Part shown: in pieces, positions 44,671 to 52,215 of the stretch
Numbering within the stretch: the stretch's first letter is position 1
Layout of the letters: each line of letters opens with the position of its first letter
Assembly (NCBI RefSeq): GCF_030160835.1
Contig: NZ_BSPC01000069.1
Location: 248,001 to 312,000 of the forward strand
Origin: Labrys miyagiensis
Lineage (GTDB): Bacteria; Pseudomonadota; Alphaproteobacteria; Rhizobiales; Labraceae
Direction of reading: 5' to 3'
DNA length: 64,000 nt
Notes under the pieces: model-generated
What the model was told of the DNA's origin: nothing
The model's input: the letters and a program-made list of their open reading frames with translations, nothing else
Databases searched by the model: none
Made by a program: the position numbers and the translations under genes

Positions 44671-44701
44671 GGGCCTGGCATTCGCCGGGCCCTTTTTCTT
44701 T
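44671..44701 (+). terminator. Rho-independent terminator of barrel gene 2
   Basis: GGGCCTGGC pairs with GCCGGGCCC around ATTC (one G-T pair), followed by TTTTTCTTT. Confidence 0.9.
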
Positions 44702-44806
44702 GGCGTGATCGGCTGCATCGCCTTGCGTCAGCCCCCCGGTCCAGGACAAATTGCTGCTTTCTTTGCCCCCTATTCACCCGCAATCCCTTTGCCCGAAAGC
44801 CATTGC

Positions 44807-46039
44807 ATGTCTTCCCTCGTCGAGGACGAACCCTCCCTCATCCGCCAGACCGGTTTCGTGCTGTTCTGGTCGGCCCGCGTCCTGTCGACGAGTTGCTTCC
44901 AGATCGTTGCGGTCGTCATCGGCTGGCAGATGTATGCGCTCACCAGTTCCACCTTCAATCTCGGCCTGGTGGGCTTGTGCCAGTTCCTGCCGATGCTTCT
45001 TCTGACTATCCTGGCCGGCCATGTCGCCGACCGCTTCGACCGGCGCGTCATCGTGCGCACCTGCCAGTTCGTCGAGGGCCTCACGGCCCTGGGGCTAGCC
45101 CTCGCCTCCTGGTATGGCGTGATCAGCCCGCATGTGATCTTCGCCGCGGCCGCCCTGATCGGCGCCTGCCGCACCTTCGAGGCGCCAACCACGGCTGCCC
45201 TGCTGCCGATGGTGGTGAGCCCCGCCATCCTGCCCAAGGCGCTCGCCCTCTCTGCCTCAGCCATCCAGACCGCCACCATTATCGGCCCCGCTCTCGGGGG
45301 CGTGCTCTATATCGCCGGCGCGGGGCACGCGTATCTCTTCGTCGCGGTGTTCTACCTCATCGCTGGCACGCTGATCTCCCTGTTGCAGATCGTGGTGCCG
45401 CCCGCCAAGCGGGAGCCGGCGACCTTGCGCTCGCTGTTCTCCGGCTTCGGCTTCATCAAGAGCCGGCCGATCATCCTCGGCGCCATCTCGCTCGACATGG
45501 TCGCGGTGCTGCTCGGTGGCGCCACCGCCCTGCTGCCGGTCTATGCTCGCGACATCCTGCACACCAATTCGCTCGGCCTCGGTGCCCTGCGCGCCTCGCC
45601 GGCGATCGGCGCGCTCCTGATGTCGCTCGTGCTGACGCGCTGGCCGATGAAGAGCCGAGTCGGCCACAAGATGTTCGGCGCCGTGATGGTCTTCGGCGCG
45701 GGTACGGTGATCTTCGGGCTGTCGACCTGGTTCCCGCTCTCGATGGCCGCGCTGATCATAATGGGATCGGCCGACGTGGTCAGCGTCGTCGTGCGTTCGA
45801 CCCTGGTGCAGCTCGGCACGCCCGACGCCATGCGCGGCCGGGTCAGCGCCGTCAATTCCATGTTCATCGGCACCTCAAACCAGCTCGGCGAATTCGAATC
45901 CGGTATGACCGCGAGCCTGTTCGGCACCGTGCCGGCCGTGGTGCTCGGCGGCGTAGGCACCATCCTGGTGGCGCTGGCGTGGTCGCAGCTGTTCAAGCCC
46001 CTGCGCGATGCGGACAGATTTCCGGAGCGGAGCGCGTAA
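44807..46039 (+). CDS. MFS transporter (EntS/MFS_3-like exporter)
   Basis: A 410-residue twelve-helix exporter. It starts SLIRQTGFVLFWSARVLSTS; LPMLLLTILAGHVADRFDRR contains the loop 2-3 motif (G-x3-D-R-x-D-R-R) and MRGRVSAVNSMFIGTSNQLG the matching late motif of the EntS-type group. Such proteins export siderophores or drugs. Substrate unknown. The start at 44807 is chosen because the longer ORF runs through the preceding terminator. Confidence 0.9.
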   Translation: MSSLVEDEPSLIRQTGFVLFWSARVLSTSCFQIVAVVIGWQMYALTSSTFNLGLVGLCQFLPMLLLTILAGHVADRFDRRVIVRTCQFVEGLTALGLALASWYGVISPHVIFAAAALIGACRTFEAPTTAALLPMVVSPAILPKALALSASAIQTATIIGPALGGVLYIAGAGHAYLFVAVFYLIAGTLISLLQIVVPPAKREPATLRSLFSGFGFIKSRPIILGAISLDMVAVLLGGATALLPVYARDILHTNSLGLGALRASPAIGALLMSLVLTRWPMKSRVGHKMFGAVMVFGAGTVIFGLSTWFPLSMAALIIMGSADVVSVVVRSTLVQLGTPDAMRGRVSAVNSMFIGTSNQLGEFESGMTASLFGTVPAVVLGGVGTILVALAWSQLFKPLRDADRFPERSA

Positions 46040-46101
46040 CGTCTCGGCTCGTATCGCTCGATATCGACTGGATATTTATATCAAAAATGTTATAAGCATT
46101 T

Positions 46102-46425
46102 ATGCCTTGGGTGGTGGAATTCCTGGATGAGGATGTGCAGGCAGCGCTCTCGGCAATGCCCGTCGATATCCGCGCCAGCTTTCGCCGAATCATCGAGCTG
46201 ATCGGCACGGTTGGACTCGAACGGGTGCGGGAACCTTATATCAAGCACCTTGAAGGTCCCATCTGGGAAATGCGCATGAAGGGCAAGGATGGGATAGCCC
46301 GCGCTGCCTATGTCACGGCCAGGGGACAGCGCATGGTCATCGTTCATGTCTTTGCCAAGAAGACCCAGAAGACGCCCCGCCGCGAGATCGAAACCGCCCT
46401 GAGAAGGGCGAGGGAGGTTCAATGA
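46102..46425 (+). CDS. HigB/RelE-type toxin of a toxin-antitoxin pair
   Basis: A 107-residue phage-derived Gp49-like/HigB protein. WVVEFLDEDVQAALSAMPVD, HLEGPIWEMRMKGKDGIARA and VIVHVFAKKTQKTPRREIET are the family strands; the K-K-T-Q-K-T-P and C-terminal Arg-rich helix are characteristic. These toxins cut mRNA on the ribosome. The antitoxin gene overlaps the stop by four bases. The upstream gap has CGATATCG (46059-46066), a possible operator. Confidence 0.92.
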   Translation: MPWVVEFLDEDVQAALSAMPVDIRASFRRIIELIGTVGLERVREPYIKHLEGPIWEMRMKGKDGIARAAYVTARGQRMVIVHVFAKKTQKTPRREIETALRRAREVQ

Positions 46426-46736
46426 GCCGCCGCAACATTCCCGTCCAGGAAGCCTTTCAGGAGTGGGACAAGGACCCCGCTTTTCGGGCCGAGTACGAGT
46501 CCCTGGAAGAAGAGTTCACGCTCGCCACGGCGTTGATCAAGGCCCGGGACGCCGCGCACATGACCCAGGAAGAGGTGGCTCAGGCCATGGGCACATCCCA
46601 GGAGGCCATCGCACGTCTCGAAAGCGGCCGGTCGAAGCCCTCGACGCGCACGCTCCAGCGCTTCGCCAAGGCCACTGGCATGCGCCTTCGCATCAGCTTC
46701 GAGCCTCGCAAGAGGGCGGCTCGAGCCGAACGATAG
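46422..46736 (+). CDS. XRE-family antitoxin of the toxin-antitoxin pair
   Basis: A 104-residue HTH protein. LIKARDAAHMTQEEVAQAMG and TSQEAIARLESGRSKPSTRT form the Cro-type HTH (about residues 35-90), followed by LQRFAKATGMRLRISFEPRK. The N-terminal 30 residues probably wrap the toxin. It should neutralise the toxin and repress the operon. Gene order toxin-first is the HigBA order. After the stop, TGTCGC/GCGACA repeats (46745-46801) may form a terminator. Confidence 0.93.
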   Translation: MSRRNIPVQEAFQEWDKDPAFRAEYESLEEEFTLATALIKARDAAHMTQEEVAQAMGTSQEAIARLESGRSKPSTRTLQRFAKATGMRLRISFEPRKRAARAER

Positions 46737-46860
46737 AAAACCGCCGCTGTCGCAATGTCGCTCAAATCCTGTATTGCGACATCGAACGACATCGCGACAG
46801 GCCGCTTCCACATTGTGAAACCATCTCGACAAGCACCGCGTGCCTGCCCATGGTGCGGCC

Positions 46861-49089
46861 ATGCGCAGCCCTTCCTTCAAACGCGATTCGACGCCGGTTT
46901 CTCCCGAGGATGTGCCGGATGACCTGACCATCTCCGGCATCGTCGACCGCGTCACCTATCACAACAAGGAAAACGGCTTTGCCGTCCTCAAGGTCAAGGT
47001 GAAGGGGCGGCGGGATCTTGCCACGGTGCTGGCGCGCACCGCCGCCATCGCGCCGGGCGAGAAGCTGGAAGCGAGCGGGCGCTGGAGCAGCGATCCCGAG
47101 CGCGGCCTGCAGTTCAAGGCCGAGACCGTCACCACCACGCCGCCCGGTTCGGCCTCCGGCATCGAGCGCTACCTTGCCTCCGGCTTCGTGCGCGGCATAG
47201 GCCAGGAAACCGCCAAGAAGCTGGTGGCCACTTTCGGCAAGGATACGCTCAAGGTGCTCGACAGCGAGCCCGAGCGCCTCGGCGAAGTGCCCGGCCTGAC
47301 GCTGCAGCGCATCAAGCTGATCCGCGAGGGCTGGAGCGCACAGCAGGGCTTTCGCGACGTGTTGGTCTTCCTCACCGAGCATGGCCTCGGCCCCACCCGC
47401 GCCGCCACGGTGCAGAAGACGCTCGGCGCCAATGCCGTCGAGCTGATCAAGGCCGATCCCTACCGCCTGTCGCGCGAGGTGAAGGGCTTCGATTTCCGCA
47501 CCGCCGACCAGTTCGCCCTGAGCCTTGGCCATGACCGCGAGGACATCTCGCGCCTGACCGCCGGCCTGCTCTGGGCGCTCGGCGAAGCGGCCGCCAACGG
47601 CCATTGCGGCGTGCCGCGCGAGGCCCTGTTCGAGCGGGCGGCGCGCGTGCTGGAAGTCGAGGAATATCTCCTCAACGCCGCCGCCACCAAACTGCTGGAA
47701 GACAAGCTCATCATCGGCGACACCATCGATGGCGCGCCCTCCTTTTTCCTGCCTACGCTCTGGAAGGCGGAAGAGGCGGTGGCCGCGCGGCTGAAGAAGA
47801 TGGCTGGCGGCACCCCGCCCTGGCGTCAGGAGGGCCTTCACCAGGCGGTGATCGCCACGGAGGCGCGCACCCACAAGCGCCTCGCCCCGGCGCAGGCCCT
47901 GGCGGTGGAGACGGCGCTCGCCTCCAAGCTCCTCGTTATCACCGGCGGCCCCGGTGTCGGCAAGACCACCATCATCGATACCATCATCAAGGCGCTCGAC
48001 CGCCGCGATGTGACGATCTCGCTCTGCGCCCCCACCGGCCGCGCCGCCAAGCGCATGTCGGAGAGCACCGGCCAGGACGCCCGCACCATACACCGCCTGC
48101 TTGAAATCGATCCCGTCTCCGGCACTTTCCGCCGCCAAAAGGCCTACCCGCTCGATGCCGATCTCGTCATCGCCGACGAGGCGAGCATGATCGACATCGA
48201 GCTGATGACGGCGCTGCTCGACGCCCTCTCCCCGCGCGCCGCCCTCGTCCTGGTGGGGGACGCCGACCAGCTGCCCTCCGTCGGCCCCGGCCAGGTGCTG
48301 GCCGACATCATCGCCTCCGATGTCATCCCGGTGGTGCGGTTGACGGAAGTGTTCCGCCAGGCTGAGACGAGCCGCATCATCGCCGCCGCCCACGCCGTCA
48401 ATCACGGCGAGGTGCCGGAGGGGGCGAAGAGCCCGGAGGAGGGCGATTTCTTCGTCGTCGACATGGCCTCGCCCGACGATGGCGCCAACAAGGTCATCGA
48501 CATCGTCACCACCCGCCTGCCGCGCCGCTTCGGCCTCGACCCGGTGCGCGACATCCATGTGCTGACGCCGATGAACAAGGGGCCGCTCGGCTCGCAGACG
48601 CTGACACAGGCCCTGCGCGAGGTGCTCAACCCTGGCCGCGAGGGCGCCATCGTGCGCGAATCCGGCACCTTTGCCCCACGCGACAAGGTCATGCAGATCG
48701 ACAACGACTACGACCGCGAAATCTTCAACGGCGATATCGGCTTCATCACCCGCACCGACCCCAAGGCCGGCCAGCTCACCGTGAGCTTCGACGGACGCGA
48801 CGTGAACTACACCACCGCCCAGCTCGACAGCCTGGTGCCGGCCTATGCCACGACCATCCACAAGGCGCAGGGCTCGGAATATCCGGCCGTGGTGGTGGTG
48901 ATCTCCAACGCCCACTATCCCATGCTGGCGCGCAACCTGCTCTACACCGCCATCACGCGCGGCAAGCGCCTGGTCGTGGTGGTGGCCGAACGCCGCGCGC
49001 TGCGCATGGCGGCCGAGGATGCCATGGGTCGCAAGCGCTGGACGCGCTTGCGCGAGAAGCTGGCGGCGCCGGGACGTGACGAGAGCTGA
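46861..49089 (+). CDS. RecD2-like ATP-dependent DNA helicase
   Basis: A 742-residue superfamily 1B helicase. An N-terminal OB-like domain (SGIVDRVTYHNKENGFAVLK) and helix-hairpin-helix region precede the motor. Walker A is ITGGPGVGKTTIIDTI, motif Ia LCAPTGRAAKRMSE, motif II VIADEASMIDIELM, motif III LVLVGDADQLPSVGPGQVLA, and motif V/VI AYATTIHKAQGSEYPAV and NLLYTAITRGKRL. This matches RecD2 of bacteria lacking RecBC, a 5'-3' helicase in repair. A GTG at 46840 would add seven residues; ATG 46861 is preferred. Confidence 0.93.
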   Translation: MRSPSFKRDSTPVSPEDVPDDLTISGIVDRVTYHNKENGFAVLKVKVKGRRDLATVLARTAAIAPGEKLEASGRWSSDPERGLQFKAETVTTTPPGSASGIERYLASGFVRGIGQETAKKLVATFGKDTLKVLDSEPERLGEVPGLTLQRIKLIREGWSAQQGFRDVLVFLTEHGLGPTRAATVQKTLGANAVELIKADPYRLSREVKGFDFRTADQFALSLGHDREDISRLTAGLLWALGEAAANGHCGVPREALFERAARVLEVEEYLLNAAATKLLEDKLIIGDTIDGAPSFFLPTLWKAEEAVAARLKKMAGGTPPWRQEGLHQAVIATEARTHKRLAPAQALAVETALASKLLVITGGPGVGKTTIIDTIIKALDRRDVTISLCAPTGRAAKRMSESTGQDARTIHRLLEIDPVSGTFRRQKAYPLDADLVIADEASMIDIELMTALLDALSPRAALVLVGDADQLPSVGPGQVLADIIASDVIPVVRLTEVFRQAETSRIIAAAHAVNHGEVPEGAKSPEEGDFFVVDMASPDDGANKVIDIVTTRLPRRFGLDPVRDIHVLTPMNKGPLGSQTLTQALREVLNPGREGAIVRESGTFAPRDKVMQIDNDYDREIFNGDIGFITRTDPKAGQLTVSFDGRDVNYTTAQLDSLVPAYATTIHKAQGSEYPAVVVVISNAHYPMLARNLLYTAITRGKRLVVVVAERRALRMAAEDAMGRKRWTRLREKLAAPGRDES

Positions 49090-49148
49090 GGACGTCCGGA
49101 GCAACGCACGTTCAAGCGCAAACCTGCTTCACCCTCACTCCTTGTGCC

Positions 49149-49188
49149 GACGCGTCTTTGCGATTCCTGGCGATCCTGTCAGATCGCG
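49149..49188. repeat. family D short repeat, partial copy 3
   Basis: On the minus strand it reads GCGATCTGACAGGATCGCCA then GGAATCGCAAAGACGCGTC, matching the core of the copy at 22810. It sits between the helicase gene and the convergent cupin gene. Only the first half of the element is present. Confidence 0.55.
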
Positions 49189-49195
49189 AGACGCT

Positions 49196-49663
49196 TCACC
49201 GCGGCAGGGGCCCGAGAATTTCGAGGTGATGGCGGGCCGCCGCTGCCATCAGCTTCTCCATGTCGGGGGGCGAGGGCGGCGCGTTGCGCGGCACGCTGGT
49301 CTCGGCGATGAAGTCAGCGAAGTCGCCGCCCGTCGTGATCAGGAGAATGCGAGCCGGCGCATCGCCCTCGATGCGAAAGCCATGCGCGATGCCGCGCGGG
49401 CCGAAGGCGTAGCCCCCCTGGCCCAGCGAGACCCTGTTGTCGCCGACAATGACCGACATGGCCCCCTCGATCACATAGAAGGATTCGTCCTCGGAATGAT
49501 GAATATGCCAGGGCGACTCGAAGCCGGCCGGGATGATCTGCTCGATCAGGCTCAGCCTGCCGCCGGTGCGCTGGCGGTCGGCCTTGATCCAGGTCGGCAG
49601 ACCCAGAAAGAGGACCTCCCCGTCGCCATGGGTGGTCTGGTTCGCCTCGGCTGTACCATGCAT
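49196..49663 (-). CDS. cupin-domain protein
   Basis: A 155-residue single cupin barrel. GFESPWHIHHSEDESFYVIE holds the metal-binding H-x-H-x4-E pattern, YVIEGAMSVIVGDNRV the next strand, and GPRGIAHGFRIEGDAPARIL the third His. Substrate unknown; similar proteins are quercetin-dioxygenase-like or regulatory. Start 49663 is chosen because the cupin core starts soon after; a longer ORF exists without family similarity. It is divergent from the TetR gene with the operator palindrome between them, so it is the probable target. Confidence 0.82.
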   Translation of the reverse strand: MHGTAEANQTTHGDGEVLFLGLPTWIKADRQRTGGRLSLIEQIIPAGFESPWHIHHSEDESFYVIEGAMSVIVGDNRVSLGQGGYAFGPRGIAHGFRIEGDAPARILLITTGGDFADFIAETSVPRNAPPSPPDMEKLMAAAARHHLEILGPLPR

Positions 49664-49799
49664 AGGACTATCTCCCGCTCGGGTCTCAAGAGCATCTCTT
49701 GGATAGGTGACAGGCTTTTTGGGTAGGAACGGCGTCAAAACAAACAGGGTAGCACGGAATTCAACGGGCTCTCGCCGGTCCACTCATCGCAAAATGTAT

Positions 49800-49839
49800 T
49801 TGACGAAATTTATATTTCATGAAATTTGGATTTCGTCAA
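49800..49839. promoter_or_regulatory. long palindromic operator between cupin and TetR genes
   Basis: Arms TTGACGAAAT (49800-49809) and ATTTCGTCAA (49830-49839) are exact complements, and inside them ATTTCATGAAAT (49814-49825) is itself a perfect palindrome. The AT-rich, nested structure is typical of a TetR-family operator. It includes the ATG at 49819, so that codon is unlikely to be the TetR start. Confidence 0.75.
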
Positions 49840-49851
49840 TTGAGATTCCGG

Positions 49852-50466
49852 ATGACGCGACGCAGCTATCAGATGAGGCAGCGGGCAAACGCGCAGGACG
49901 CGACGCGCGAGCGCATCGTCCGGGCGACCATGCTGCTGCATGACGAACAAGGCGTGGCGGCCACCTCCTTCGCCGATATCGCCAAATCCGCCGGGGTCGG
50001 GGCTGCGACCGTTCACAGGCATTTTCCGAACCTTGGGGCCCTGGTTTCGGCCTGTGGTGCCCATGTCTGGGAGGAGATGAAGCCACCCGTGCCCGGGCAG
50101 GCCATTGCCCTGTTCGAGGGACTGACAACACGGCAGGAACGGCTGGAGCGTCTGGTCGAAGAATTGGACCGGTTCTATCGGCGCGGCGCACTTCGCCTGG
50201 AGCGCGCGAGCGCCGATCGGCCGCATATCGCCGAACTCGATGGCTTTCTGCGGGCGGTGGAAGCCGGCGTGGCCGATCTCATTCGCGAGGCGTTCGCATT
50301 GGAGAGTCTGCCCGAACCCGCCCTCCAGCTCGTTCAGGCGCTGACGGATTTCCCCGTCTGGCTCTCGATGCAAAGGGTGGAGATCGCCGAGACGGCGCGC
50401 AAACACCTCCTGGTTCACTTGCTCGGCAGTGCAGTCGAGGCGGCGAGGCAAATAGATCCGGCATGA
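49852..50466 (+). CDS. TetR/AcrR-family transcriptional regulator
   Basis: A 204-residue repressor. The HTH is at about residues 14-60 (RERIVRATMLLHDEQGVAAT, FADIAKSAGVGAATVHRHFP). The C-terminal domain includes LERLVEELDRFYRRGALRLE and ALRLERASADRPHIAELDGF. Start 49852 is chosen because the alternative ATG at 49819 lies in the operator palindrome. It is divergent from the cupin gene. Confidence 0.88.
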   Translation: MTRRSYQMRQRANAQDATRERIVRATMLLHDEQGVAATSFADIAKSAGVGAATVHRHFPNLGALVSACGAHVWEEMKPPVPGQAIALFEGLTTRQERLERLVEELDRFYRRGALRLERASADRPHIAELDGFLRAVEAGVADLIREAFALESLPEPALQLVQALTDFPVWLSMQRVEIAETARKHLLVHLLGSAVEAARQIDPA

Positions 50467-50583
50467 GGTGGCCATCCGCGTTGCGCAGCCTGAACAGCCG
50501 TGTTTCCTGAAGAACGCTTGCCGCCACACAACATCGCTATACAAGAGTGGTGGGCGAGGCGGTTCCACGCGAAGGGGGCGGAA

Positions 50584-51960
50584 ATGCTGGCAAGTCGGAC
50601 GATCGGGGCCTCGATGTTGATCGGCGTCGCGCTGTTATCCCTGCCCGCCTTAGCCCAGACAGCGCCAGCCGCACCCGATACCGACAATCCCAAGCCCGCC
50701 AGCGATCCCGCCTTCGATGCCGCCAAGGCCGCGGCGGTGGCGATGGGTGCCGACGCCTTCGCGTCCATCCAGCAGGACCTGATCTGGACCGGCGACCTCA
50801 ACACCCTGCCCTCCGGCGAGATGGGCAAGCGCAGCTATGACGCCATCCGCGCCTTCCAGAAACGCATCGGCGTCAAGGATACCGGCATCTTCACGCCGCA
50901 GCAGCGCGATGTGCTCGCCCAGCATGCGGCGAAGTTCACCACGGCTTTCGGCTTCGACACCCTCACCGAGCACGGCATCACCATCGGCTATCCGGCCAAG
51001 GTGACCACAGAGCGCAGCGAAGGCCGCAACGGCCCGCATTTCAGCACGCCCAAGGCCGCCAAGAACCAGGCCACCGTCGACATTCTCAACCTGCCCACGG
51101 CCAAGGAGAGCTTCGAGGCCCTGTTCGCCCGTTTGAAGACTGAAAATCCCAAGCGCAAGGTGACCTATTCCCTGCTACGGCCGGATTTCTTCGTTGTCAG
51201 CGGCACCAATGAAGGCATGACCTTCTATATCCGCTTCATCAGGACGGACGCGGAATCGCGTGGCTTCGTGCTGGGCTGGGATCCGGCCCTCTCGCCCCGC
51301 TTCGACCGCGTCGCCATCGCCATGGCTTCGTCGCTGAAGCTGGCCGATGCGGGCGGTCAGTCCGCTACGCCCAAGCCGGCGCCACCGCCCGAACCGCCCG
51401 AACCGCCCAAGCCGGTCGGACCGCCGGTGCCGCTGGCGGCCAGCGCGCCCACGACACCGAAGACCGGCATCGGCACCTTTGTCTCAAGCGAGGGCGACAT
51501 CCTCACCTATGCCGGCGTGATCGCCGGCTGTGAGACCGTCACCCTGCAGGGCGGCGGCAAGGCCAAGGTGATCGGCGGGGATCCCAACAACGACATCGCC
51601 CTGGTGCGCGGCGCCCTGCCGGCCGGGGCGCAGCCGCTCGCCTGGCGGCTGCCGGCGCTCGGCGAGAACGAGGCCGTCTCGCTGCTCTCGGGCGCCGCGC
51701 CGGTCGCCACCACGGTCAGCGCCCTCGCCGGCGCCAATGGCGATACCCGCCGGGTGACGCTCGCTGCCGGCACCGCAGGCGCCCTGATCGACAAAGATGG
51801 AGCCCTCGCGGGCCTGCCAGCAGCCGACGGCAGTCCCAGCGCCCTCAAGGGCCTCTTCGTCACAGCCTTCCTGCGCGCCAATGGTGCAACGCCCCCCAGC
51901 CAGGGCGGCGATCCCACCAAGGCGTCGGCCGTTTTGACTTGCGACCCGCGGAAGCCCTGA
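50584..51960 (+). CDS. secreted peptidoglycan-binding-like protein with degenerate trypsin-like domain
   Basis: A 458-residue periplasmic protein. Signal peptide MLASRTIGASMLIGVALLSL then PALAQ. Residues about 55-100 resemble a peptidoglycan-binding repeat (LPSGEMGKRSYDAIRAFQKR). Residues about 100-260 form a module shared with the N-terminus of the next protein (ESFEALFARLKTENPKRKVT, FDRVAIAMASSLK). A Pro-rich linker (about 264-290) leads to a trypsin-like domain: GTFVSSEGDILTYAGVIAGC and NNDIALVR. The catalytic Asp is kept (D337), but the His position reads Gly (G311) and the Ser position Ala (A398 in GTAGAL). It is thus a predicted pseudo-protease, perhaps a binding domain for the caspase-like neighbour. 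Confidence 0.8.
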   Translation: MLASRTIGASMLIGVALLSLPALAQTAPAAPDTDNPKPASDPAFDAAKAAAVAMGADAFASIQQDLIWTGDLNTLPSGEMGKRSYDAIRAFQKRIGVKDTGIFTPQQRDVLAQHAAKFTTAFGFDTLTEHGITIGYPAKVTTERSEGRNGPHFSTPKAAKNQATVDILNLPTAKESFEALFARLKTENPKRKVTYSLLRPDFFVVSGTNEGMTFYIRFIRTDAESRGFVLGWDPALSPRFDRVAIAMASSLKLADAGGQSATPKPAPPPEPPEPPKPVGPPVPLAASAPTTPKTGIGTFVSSEGDILTYAGVIAGCETVTLQGGGKAKVIGGDPNNDIALVRGALPAGAQPLAWRLPALGENEAVSLLSGAAPVATTVSALAGANGDTRRVTLAAGTAGALIDKDGALAGLPAADGSPSALKGLFVTAFLRANGATPPSQGGDPTKASAVLTCDPRKP

Positions 51961-52215
51961 GGCCCGAATAATCACCTTCGGTTGCGCCGGATCACACCCC
52001 AGCATCGAAGCCGCGATTGAAAGCAGTCGATCCGGAAGACGCCGAGCCTGCCCTTGAGGAATTATTGTCCTGGTGCATCGGGTGCCGGAATTCTTGTACC
52101 TTTCAATTCCAATCGAATTTGGCAAATGGTAGGAAGTTCGATGGCAAGCCATACCGCACGGTATCTAGAACTTGGGTGCGGCCGATCTGCACAGTGAACT
52201 TTAGGAGACCGTGAA

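Noticed and set aside
46762-49104. A 780-codon minus-strand ORF
   Set aside because: Antisense to the RecD2-like helicase, whose motifs are complete; the ORF has shadow-like composition.
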